DNA of 31,576 nt from Nemertoderma westbladi (taxonomy: Eukaryota; Xenacoelomorpha; Nemertodermatida; Nemertodermatidae): the NCBI GenBank assembly GCA_032718475.1, contig JAUCBJ010000443.1, positions 1 through 31,576 of the forward strand, given 5' to 3'. Position numbers and translations under genes: made by a program. The notes beneath the pieces are model-generated. The model was not told the origin of the DNA. It did not search any database and worked only from the letters and a program-made list of their open reading frames with translations. Each line of letters opens with the position of its first letter. The stretch's first letter is position 1. This document shows, in pieces, positions 9,431-19,300 of the stretch.

Positions 9431-11633
9431 AATTTCCAGAATTAAAGGAAATCTCACTTGAGAATAACAGCATCAGTGGCGGTATAACTTTTACGAAACA
9501 ATACAACAAATTATATCGTTTGCAACTCAATGACAATAAATTCAATGGTACTTTCCCTACTAACCTTGTTGAAAAGTTGCCTAACTTGGAAGGTTTGGAT
9601 TTATCAAATAATTTATTTAATGGGGATATACCTGATCTCAGTGGGTTGAAAAAATTGAATCATTTCAACGCGCATCTGAATAAATTCCAAAATTTTCCTA
9701 AAATGCCGACATCCATTAGAATTGTGCGTTTGTCCAACAACAAACTGGATAACGCGACCAACATAACAGCCATTACAGAGCTTCTAACAGGCACAAGTAT
9801 AACCAATCTGTATCTCAACAACTGCAATTTACACGGCAAACTTCCTAATAGTATCTGGCGAATTGGTCTTTCGACGCTGGATCTCGGGTCTAACAGATTC
9901 ACTTCTAAAATACCCAAAGTAGGTGAGATCTCATCGTTACTCAATCAAATTTATCTTCAGAACAACGATCTAACAGGCCATTTACCCCCGGATTTGAACA
10001 ATTTACATGAACTATCAATATTAGATGTTCGCGGCAACCCTAAACTTCAAATTCATGATACTTACAACAATGGAGATATATTTCTTGATTCCAGTGATCC
10101 AATTAAATATAAACACAGCTTCGCATGTCCTCGTCTAAAACTTAAGGAAACCGGTACCAGAGAAGGCCTTATTGAAGCGGATCCAAGTTTATTTGGATAC
10201 ATGAACTGTTCTTGTATGTACGGCAAATTCGGCCAATTGGGAGTTTGTATTGATTGTTTAAAAACTGGGGAATGTTTTGGTAGAGAACCAAATTCGGCCA
10301 TGATTATTCGGCCTGGCTATTGGGCCGATCCATCCAGAGATAACGTCACAAGTCTGCAGGAATGCCATAACAACCGCAGGAATAATGTGTCGGCATGTAA
10401 TCCTACCGGGAAAGCAAAGTGTTACGTCGATATTATTGGAGACGACAGAAGCAGCTATAAAGTTCGCTGTGAACAACAGTACATGTGTAACGAGCACTTA
10501 GCAGGTCGTTTTTGTTCCAATTGTATCGACGACAACTTTTATAAACGAGGGGAAATCTGCGAACAATGTGCCTCCACGGGTGAAAATAAATCCCCTGTAG
10601 CATTTTACCTTCTTGTTACCTTTTTTTTGTTACTATTTGGTGGATTAATCTATTGTTACTTCCGTCAGATGAGAAGAAAAGGTAATAAATCGAACGGAAT
10701 TAGCACTTCGAATATTAGGGCTTTCGTCCTCAGCATTGAGATAATTATCCTTGTTATCGCTTTGATTCTTTGTTTTCATAAGTTACTGGATTATTGGATA
10801 TTTAGCGTTTGTTTTATAATGGTAGTTTTGACCCTCAGTGGCGGTAAGTCTAAATGCGCCGGTATTTGCGCTTCGATGGTTTTCTATGTCCAAGCCCTAG
10901 ATTTTTTAACAACTGATCTCCCTGATGTTGCGCCCCCACAATATTACGTTGTGGAGAGAATCATCAAAACCACTCTAAGTTTCGACTTCCCCGGCGTTGT
11001 CTGCACAATGCCCTCATTCAAAGACCCCTCCACCAAGTTGTTTGTATTATTGGCTTTGCCCTATATGTGGATATTGCTTATGTTTATTCTTTTTTCAATA
11101 AAAGTTTTTGTCGTACGTTACATATCTTTCGAATGCGACATTAAGAATTATTATAGACCATCCTTAAGGAGAAAACCGAGTGTTGAGAGGAATACATCGA
11201 TATATTATAAACGCGAACATAAGCGGAGAAAAGTGGTGTCTGGTATTCGGACATCTTCTAGCCTTCCAATGGAGCCAAGAATAGAACGCGAACAACACGT
11301 TATTTACGATAACGCCAAAGTTCTTGCTGTTCTCAATGTTTTAACTGACAAAGAAATAGTTGATCTTCATTGTGTTGGTGGATTAATATTATCCTTCTTG
11401 TCGCTGTTGTCATTTCCCATTATTAAATCTGGCCTAAAGGGTTTGGCGCCGTATATATCGGACGAAGTGGACGGGAAAAAATACATGTCAAATTATATAA
11501 CTGTGCAATACGGTAGCAAGCAACATATAAATATATTGATACCATCTATTCTGTGCCTAATTCATACGATTGCTACAATAGTTTTAAATATCTGGTTGAT
11601 CTACTATTACGGAAGAAAACGTGATTCCATTAT
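9431..11633 (+). CDS. LRR polytopic membrane protein, exon 2 (LRRs, Cys-rich region, first membrane helices)
   Basis: This is the main exon of a five-exon gene (6691-15622) whose joins are all in phase and give 1073 residues. I recognise the architecture but not a named gene. Residues ~95-300 form leucine-rich repeats of the plant-type pattern (LxxLxLxNNxLxGxIP), e.g. LEGLDLSNNLFNGDIPDLSG and IYLQNNDLTGHLPPDL. A Cys-rich segment (~330-475) follows, with spacing like ephrin-receptor/GCC2-GCC3 domains (RFCSNCIDDNFYKRGEICEQC). Membrane helices lie near residues 481-505, 522-565 (two), 570-590, 630-655, 741-760 and 794-821. A basic cytosolic loop (RRKPSVER, KREHKRRKV) lies between. By topology the LRRs face outside or the lumen. 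A role in recognition or signalling is inferred only. The acceptor TTTTTTGCAG ends at 9430; the donor TAT/GTGAGT is at 11633/11634, so the TGA at 11635 is intronic. Confidence 0.85.
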
Positions 11634-11677
11634 GTGAGTAACATTTTGTTGTTGTGCTTGTAGTACGTTATACGTTC

Positions 11678-11961
11678 GTGGGGCGTCGCGCAGCACGCGA
11701 ACTTTGGGAAAAAAATCAATTTGATCTGGAGTCAAAAGTTCGAGAGGTATTTTCCAGTAACTTTAAAAAATATTGGAAATTTGTCTCTAGTATACCCCTA
11801 CAAAATTTGGTTAAATATGGTTAAAATCTTGAAAAGTTATTTACGAATGAATTTTCCATTACAGACGGACAGACAGACAGACAGACGGACATGAAATGTT
11901 GCCCTATTTACTAATTATAATTGTGCGCTAAGGCTCACCCTGACTGCGTGGCTCGCCCCAC
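11678..11961. mobile_element. MITE-like element, copy B, with GACA microsatellite core
   Basis: This 284-bp element in intron 2 starts GTGGGGCGTCGCGCAG and ends CTGCGTGGCTCGCCCCAC, so its ends are imperfect inverted repeats (GTGGGGCG outermost). The interior carries ACAGACGGACAGACAGACAG (about 11863) and is shared with copy A at 1283-1482. It has no coding capacity. I could not define a target duplication: the flanks GTTC and TTTC are only suggestive. Superfamily unknown. Confidence 0.65.
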
Positions 11962-12900
11962 TTTCGGCAGATTGTGTAGGGTTTGGGGAATGTGTTAATG
12001 TTATGAAAATAGTTAAAACTGTGAAAACATTCCATGCGAAAATTGCCGTAACTAACAGTTGATTAAGACAGTAAATACTAAACTGTAATCTGCGCCATTG
12101 ACTCTACTCTACCAGTCTATTTTTGTTCATTGACGGCTTCATGTAAGCATGGTGTACTGACTGCACATAATTCAAGTATATTTATTTATTCCGTTAGAGG
12201 CCTATAGTTAGAGTAAACTAAAAAATGTTACATAACCAATAGTTACGGGATAGCACAATGTCCTAGTAAATTGCGTTCAACCCTGCCGGTGGTATAAAAT
12301 AACATGTAAAACAAGACATGCTGTACAAGTTATATCGCTACAAGCTCCACCCCCCCCCCCCCCCCCCCCCGCGCTGAGCCATAACTGCGATCCCATCCAC
12401 CCTACGACCCAACCACACAGCCAGGCATCCCTTAGTTAACCCATCTGACACTGGTGATGCTAGTTGTTACTGCAGTCTCTGTTATCTGCTTTGAATATCT
12501 GCAGTCTCTGTTACGATTAGGTCTAGAGCCAATTTTTACTTTTTTGTGAATACTTTTATATACTTCTTATATTTGGAAGTGATTGTGGTAGGTAATTACA
12601 AAGAAGTGGTCCTAAGTATAAAGTGGCCTTGAATATGCGGCTGTTATAGCGAAGCACGAGGGTGATATGAGTTGTTGCGGCGTGATTTTGGATTTTGTGG
12701 CATATATGTATGTATAAATATGTATCGTGGTTTGTTATGGGCATGGGAGCGCTATTTATTTTTGGTCTTTATTGAACAGTAAAGGCGTCTCACATTCATA
12801 ATGACTCGGCCTGGTTGTGAATACAAGACAAGTTGTACTGTAGTGCTTATTTTTATTTATATTTACAACGCCCTTGAAATTGTAACTTATTATCCATCAG
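11962..12900. other. intron 2 remainder
   Basis: Non-coding, AT-rich. It contains the poly(C) tract at 12350 and a short direct repeat CTGCAGTCTCTGTTA (about 12471 and 12500). It ends in the acceptor TATCCATCAG. No gene is recognised. Confidence 0.55.
12350..12370. repeat. poly(C) tract, 21 bp
   Basis: A run of 21 C follows CAAGCTCCA, inside intron 2 of the LRR gene. It is the same class of homopolymer as the tract at 6272. Confidence 0.95.
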
Positions 12901-13190
12901 AAATGACGCGAATTGCTCTGAAGATCAGAAACTATCTGCTACATCTCTCGTAAACTCATTCATTGGTCGCTTCTTTCTGCCCTATAAACCGCGGTTCCAA
13001 TACATTGACATTTGGTTCATATTACGGAAATTGGCCATTGCTGCGTTCGTGACATTGATTCCAGTGCAGAGTCCATGGCAAGCGATATCCACGTGTTTCA
13101 CGTTGCTTATAGCTCTATGCTTACAGATGCGTTACCTTCCCATGAAAAAAATTGGTAAACAGTTTCATAACCTGGAAAATTGGATGGAAG
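12901..13190 (+). CDS. LRR polytopic membrane protein, exon 3
   Basis: This exon has no long open frame of its own from an ATG and is recognised by splicing. The acceptor TATCCATCAG ends at 12900, the first base completes the codon left by exon 2, and the frame is open to the donor GGAAG/GTTAGT at 13190/13191. It encodes NDANCSEDQKLS, then GRFFLPYKPRFQYIDIWFIL, RKLAIAAFV and further hydrophobic sequence up to LQMRYLPMKKIG. The pattern YKPRF(x)YIDIWFxLRKLxxxA followed by a QSPWQA turn resembles the late membrane segments of large Cys-rich polytopic proteins known from protists and invertebrates. That comparison is from memory and is inference. Confidence 0.8.
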
Positions 13191-14041
13191 GTTAGTTCAA
13201 TAAATAAATAGGTCTTTATGGTAATCTATAATGTATTAATAATAATGTTATCGTGTGTAATAACATTATAGAGTTAAGTATTGTTCATGATTTTTTAAAC
13301 TAACAAACATTCTTGCACTGAAAACAAAAATAATAAAAGAAACGATTATTATTCGATAATAAAAAGAACATGAGTGGAAAAGATTGTTTCCCGTTACGTT
13401 TCTATGTCTAACATATTGTTCTATTGGAAAAAGTATCACCAGCGTTATCACTGTATCCTTTGATTTCCTAGACAGAAGCTCCCTCCCGGTCCTACGAATT
13501 ACCATAAAGCACCCCAAAATCTGTATTATGATTGTACAGTATGTAATGTACGTGCTACTGTGCTAGTGTACTACAGTACTACCTGTCTTACTGTTTACAA
13601 ACACCATTCATACGGTCTAAGTACCGGTAACTCCTTTCTACAAATTGTAGGCTACATACATCCTGTCAGCCTCTCTGTACCTGTAAGACAGGGGTCGAAA
13701 TTCCGTACCGGTCCCGGTATTATAAACAATTTAGTTTCATTTTCTTAATGTGTGAGCAAGTGACCTGTATGTTGAAAAATTAGTTAAAAAAAGGCAAATT
13801 TGTGAAACAATGTTAGATTAATTCCCTCATTTTTAACGATATTAGTAAGAAAAAGGGTATTTTTCAAATAAAAATATAGTAACATTTACTATTTATTAAT
13901 GCGATAGTAACAATTTTTGTTAGATACTGTATTTTCTTATGCTGGTCTGTGTGTCATTGTGTAGTGTATTTTCGAACCGGTTATAATAATGTATCCACGA
14001 TTTTTTGTGTTGTTACTGCTGTATTATTACTCCCTTTCTAG
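13191..14041. other. intron 3
   Basis: Non-coding, bounded by GTTAGT and CCCTTTCTAG. The short open frames inside are not supported. ACCGGT words recur (13623, 13707). Confidence 0.6.
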
Positions 14042-14207
14042 GTGTGATGTTATCTGTGTTGATGTTGACTAAAGTTGCCGTCAGTTATATACAGGTTAAA
14101 GACGATCGAAATAACGAAGACAGAGTTTTTCAAAAAAACTTATTTCTTGTTTTCGTTTTTGCTAATCTATTCGTGTTGCTAGGATTTCTAGGCGTTTTAG
14201 TGTTTCG
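14042..14207 (+). CDS. LRR polytopic membrane protein, exon 4 (last helices)
   Basis: Acceptor TCCCTTTCTAG; the split codon restores GGT (Gly). It encodes GVMLSVLMLTKVAVSYI (a helix), a charged loop KDDRNNEDR and a final helix NLFLVFVFANLFVLLGFLGV. I place the donor at TTTCG/GTGGGT (14207/14208), because it has consensus and its phase fits exon 5. If it is not used, translation runs on for ten more residues (WVNYSILYF) to a stop at 14238, giving a shorter tail. Confidence 0.75.
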
Positions 14208-14596
14208 GTGGGTTAATTACAGTATATTATACTTTTAACCAACTACTTCTATTGGAAACTAGCTCTTAAAGTTCGTAATATTAAAATTTTAATTACAGTA
14301 GGTTTCACTTTAAAATAATTTTACAGTATATTGACGCCTAACTTCCATGAAAGTTGGGATTGAACTGGTGACTTCTACCTTCTATTGAGTTTCTTTAGAT
14401 CCCAGATGAATTTGGATCCCGGATGGGACTATAGATCATCACTGTAGATAGGACTAGTAGATTACAGCAGTATCGCCCCAAACCCTTACCAAAAAACTAA
14501 ACCTAACCCACCGCTTTCCCATTGTGTGGACCGCCTACCGGTAGCCGAAACCGGACCAGTAATTTTTGACGCGATCTAATTCTCATCGGGATTTAA

Positions 14597-14912
14597 AGTA
14601 CACGAGATAAAGTACACGAGATAAAGTACACGAGATAAAGTACACGAGATAAAGTACACGAGATAAAGTACACGAGATAAAGTACACGAGATAAAGTACA
14701 CGAGATAAAGTACACGAGATAAAGTACACGAGATAAAGTACACGAGATAAAGTACACGAGATAAAGTACACGAGATAAAGTACACGAGATAAAGTACACG
14801 AGATAAAGTACACGAGATAAAGTACACGAGATAAAGTACACGAGATAAAGTACACGAGATAAAGTACACGAGATAAAGTACACGAGATAAAGTACACGAG
14901 ATAAAGTACACG
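14597..14912. repeat. 14-bp minisatellite, about 22.6 copies, apparently perfect
   Basis: The unit AGTACACGAGATAA repeats without a mismatch that I can see, in intron 4 of the LRR gene. A 14-bp unit has no stop in any of the three minus frames, so long antisense frames with a 14-residue period (YFISCTLSRVLYLV) appear. These are artefacts of the repeat. Confidence 0.95.
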
Positions 14913-15339
14913 CTTTGGGATCTTGGAGTCTTGGTTTTAAGTTTATCCGCCCTAAAGTGGGGCCAGAGTGAGATGTAAAGTACCTCGGAATTTAAAGACC
15001 TGAGATCGCTCAGATAAATGGTAAACCTGGTAATACTACCTGATATCTTATGTCCTCTATTTACGCCTACATGGCATGGCCTTCCATCTGTCAATAACAA
15101 AAATATATACTGTAGCAACTGCGCTTAACCATAATGCACTTGGCCGTCTTATCTATCCACTCTCTTCAATGAAAGGGTATGGTAGGCCTGCGCCTATAGT
15201 GTAACGATGAACCATCACGACCAGTACTGTATGACTAATTATTCATTTATAAGACGCTCTTGTGTTTTCGGTGAAATTTCATAAGATATAACGTGAACAC
15301 ACGAACATACGTTTAAACGTATACTTCGGCTTTACATAG

Positions 15340-15622
15340 AAACTTTATGATTAGAATATTAGAAACTCATACTTCAGGATTAGAATCGGAGAATATCAAT
15401 GCAGATCTTTTGTATTTCTACAGAATTTGGGAAAATCGAAAAGATTCTAAAGAAATCGTTGTTCAGAAAGAAAGTGATACAGACGATGAAGATAAATGCC
15501 AAGAAGATAATGAGAAACCTTGTGCTGTTAAAGAGGAAGAAGATAACTCGTGTCCTGTGTATGTTAACTACGATGTTGGGAGGAACAATTGCGAAATAAT
15601 TATTAATGAATCTCCCGCTTAA
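15340..15622 (+). CDS. LRR polytopic membrane protein, exon 5 (cytosolic acidic tail)
   Basis: The acceptor GCTTTACATAG ends at 15339; the first base completes CGA (Arg) with exon 4, and total coding length 3222 nt is divisible by three. It encodes a hydrophilic tail of about 94 residues with KIVV-type basic then strongly acidic stretches (ESDTDDEDKCQED and KEEEDN), ending in NESPA and a stop at 15620-15622. Acidic low-complexity tails are plausible for the cytosolic end. Its membership in the gene rests on splice phase and open frame only. Confidence 0.6.
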
Positions 15623-16387
15623 GTGAATGTATGTATATACGTTCACCATAGTTGTGCGTAGCCTACTATTATATATGCGTCTACTTCAGCAAACTACGTG
15701 GATTTTATAATTCTGGGCAATATAAATATATAATAGCTTTCCAAAGTCGGCACACGAAGAAACCTGAAAGTTTGCGGTCATTATTTTCAGAATAAAGGTA
15801 TTTATTATATATATTACTATCAATATATATATAAGTTACTATCAATACTCCAAGGGCAGGGACTTCTCATTTTAGGCTGCACCCCTTTTGGAGTTGTACC
15901 CATTCCTTTGTAACATCGGCGATGACACTGCTTCAATGTTCAAACATTTTACAGTAACCGACCGCTATACCTCATTATGACCATATTTGGTACAGTTATC
16001 CCACCCATACCTTAGGTAGGCCTACAATAATACCTGGAAGTCAAGTCAGTATCCATTTTTTAATCGCTCCGCACTGCAACGGCTGTATATGTATGTAAGT
16101 ACTGTACATGGAAAAGGCCGTTAAGGTTTGACGAAAATGAAGAAGTATTATGGTGAACGTGTACGTCCCGCTTTCTGCTGGACAGTGATGCTTTGGAGTG
16201 CCTGTCTCCTACAAAAACCAGGCGGTACGCCACATTATCCCGTTTTGGATGAAATCCTTGCAGCTTTTGCAGGAAAAATATTTCTAAAAATACTCCAACC
16301 CTAAACTAAACTTAAAACATTTCTTAAGGTGAGAAAATGTTGTCCAGTTCACTGAAAATGTTATGAGCATTTTAAGTTCAGTATTGG
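15623..16387. other. LRR gene 3' flank to satellite edge
   Basis: Contains the poly(A) signal candidate at 15791 and a TATATA-rich stretch with a duplicated TACTATCAATA (about 15815 and 15838). No gene was recognised before the satellite begins. Confidence 0.5.
15791..15796 (+). promoter_or_regulatory. candidate poly(A) signal for the LRR gene
   Basis: The first canonical AATAAA after the stop at 15622, about 170 bases downstream and followed by a T/TA-rich stretch. Position and orientation fit the gene; the site is not proven. Confidence 0.45.
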
Positions 16388-19300
16388 TAGCAGGCTACTG
16401 ACTGGCTGAAATCAAAAGTAAAGCCTTGTGTATCCACATAGTAGGACTGACTGGCTGAAATCGAAAGTAAAGCCTCGTGTATCCACATAGTAGGACTGAC
16501 TGGCTGAAATCGAAAGTAAAGCCTCGTGTATCCACATAGTAGGCTATTGTCTGGCTGAAATCGAAAGTAAAGCCTAGTGTATCCACATAGTAGGACTGAC
16601 TGGCTGAAATCGAAAGTAAAGCCTCGTGTATCCACATAGTAGGCTACTGTCTGGCTGAAATCGAAAGTAAAGCCTAGTGTATCCACATAGTAGGCTACTG
16701 ACTGGCTGTAATCGAAAGTAAAGTCTAGTGTATCCTCATAATAGGCTACTGACTGGCTGTAATCTAAAGTAAAGCCTAGTGTATCCACATAGTAGGCTAC
16801 TGACTGGCTGAAATCGAAAGTAAAGCCTCGTGTATCCACATAGTAGGCTACTGTCTGGCTGAAATCGAAAGTAAAGCCTAGTGTATCCACATAGTAGGCT
16901 ACTGACTGGCTGTAATCGAAAGTAAAGACTAGTGTATCCACATAGTAGGACTGACTGGCTGAAATCGAAAGTAAAGCCTCGTGTATCCACATAGTAGGCT
17001 ACTGTCTGGCTGAAATCGAAAGGAAAGCCTAGTGTATCCACATAGTAGGCTACTGACTGGCTGAAATCGAAAGTAAAGCCTCGTGTATCCACATAGTAGG
17101 CTACTGTCTGGCTGAAATCGAAAGTAAAGCCTAGTGTATCCACATAGTAGGCTACTGACTGGCTGAAATCGAAAGTAAAGCCTAGTGTATCCACATAGTA
17201 GGACTGACAGGCTGAAATCGAAAATAAAGCCTCGTGTATCCAGATAGTAGGCTACTGTCTGGCTGAAATCGTAAGTAAAGCCTAGTGTATCCACATAGTA
17301 GGCTACTGACTGGCTGTAATCGAAAGTAAAGCCTAGTGTATCCACATAGTAGGACTGACTGGCTGAAATCGAAAGTAAAGCCTCGTGTATCCACATAGTA
17401 CGCTACTGACTGGCTGAAATCGAAAGGAAAGCCTAGTGTATCCACATAGTAGGCTACTGACTGGCTGAAATCGAAAGTAAAGCCTCGTGTATCCACATAG
17501 TAGGCTACTGTCTGGCTGAAATCGAAAGTAAAGCCTAGTGTATCCACATAGTAGGCTACTGACTGGCTGAAATCGAAAGTAAAGCCTAGTGTATCCACAT
17601 AGTAGGACTGACAGGCTGAAATCGAAAGTAAAGCCTCGTGTATCCAGATAGTAGGCTACTGTCTGGCTGAAATCGTAAGTAAAGCCTAGTGTATCCACAT
17701 AGTAGGCTACTGACTGGCTGAAATCGAAAGTAAAGCCTCGTGTATCCACATAGTAGTGTGCTACTGACTGGCTGTAATCGAAAGTAAAGACTAGTGTATC
17801 CACATAGTAGGCTACTGACTGGCTGTAATCAAAAGTAAAGCCTAGTGTATCCACATAGTAGGCTACTGACAGGCTGAAATCGAAAGTAAAGCCTCGTGTA
17901 TCCAGATAGTAGGCTACTGTCTGGCTGAAATCGTAAGTAAAGCCTAGTGTATCCACATAGTAGGCTACTGACTGGCTGAAATCGAAAGTAAAGCCTCGTG
18001 TATCCACATAGTAGTGTGCTACTGACTGGCTGTAATCGAAAGTAAAGACTAGTGTATCCACATAGTAGGCTACTGACTGGCTGTAATCGAAAGTAAAGAC
18101 TAGTGTATCCACATAGTAAGCTACTGACTAGCTGCAATCGAATGTAAAGCCTAGTGTATCTATATAGTAGGCTACCGACTGGCTGTAATCGAAAGTAAAG
18201 CCTAGTGTATCGCACATAGTGTGCTACTGATTGGTTGTAATCGAAAGTATAGCCTAGTGTATCCACATAGTAGTGTGCTACTGACTGGCTGAAATCGAAA
18301 GTAAAGCCTAGTGTATCCTCATAGTAGGCTACTGACTGGCTGAAATCGAAAGTAAAGCCTTATTGTGTATCCACATAGTAGGACTGACTGGCTGAAATCG
18401 AAAGTAAAGCCTAGTGTATCCACATAGTAGGCTACTGACTGGCTGAAATCGAAAGTAAAGCCTTATTGTGTATCCACATAGTAGGACTGACTGGCTGAAA
18501 TCGAAAGTAAAGCCTAGTGTATCCACATAGTGTGCTACTGACTGGCTGAAATCGAAAGTAAAGCCTAGTGTATCCTCATAGTAGGCTACTGACTGGCTGA
18601 AATCGAATGTAAAGCCTAGTATATCCACATAGTAAGCTACTGACTATGGCTGAAATCGAAAGTAAAGACTAGTGTATCCACATAGTAGGCTACTGACTGG
18701 CTGAAATCGAAAGTAAAGCCTTATTGTGTATCCACATAGTAGGACTGACTGGCTGAAATCGAAAGTTAAGCCTAGTGTATCCACATAGTGTGCTACTGAC
18801 TGGCTGAAATCGAAAGTAAAGCCTAGTGTATCCTCATAGTAGGCTACTGACTGGCTGAAATCGAATGTAAAGCCTAGTATATCCACATAGTAAGCTACTG
18901 ACTGGCTGAAATCGAAAGTAAAGCCTAGTATATCCACATAGTAAGCTACTGACTGGCTGAAATCGAAAGTAAAGACTAGTGTATCCACTTAGTAGGCTAC
19001 TGACTGGCTGAAATCGAATGTAAAGCCTAGTATATCCACATAGTAAGCTACTGACTGGCTGAAATCGAAAGTAAAGACTAGTGTATCCACATAGTAGGCT
19101 ACTGACTGGCTGTAATCAAAAGTAAAGCCTAGTGTATCCACATAGTAGGCTACTGACTGGCTGTAATCGAAAGTAAAGCATAGTGTATCCTCATAGTAGG
19201 CTACTGACTGGCTGAAATCGAAAGCAAAACCTAGTGTATCCACATAGTGTGCTACTGACTGGCTGTAATCGAAAGTAAAGCCTAGTGTATCCACATAGTA

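Noticed and set aside
9660-10497. Antisense frames over the LRR exon
   Set aside because: Shadows of the LRR coding frame; no domain content.
14597-14912. CRISPR-like array
   Set aside because: Repeat units are directly adjacent with no unique spacers, in an intron of an animal gene. The same holds for the 51-, 68- and 29-bp arrays.
14576-15118. 180-codon antisense frame with YFISCTLSRVL repeats
   Set aside because: Caused by the perfect 14-bp minisatellite, which is open in all three minus frames.
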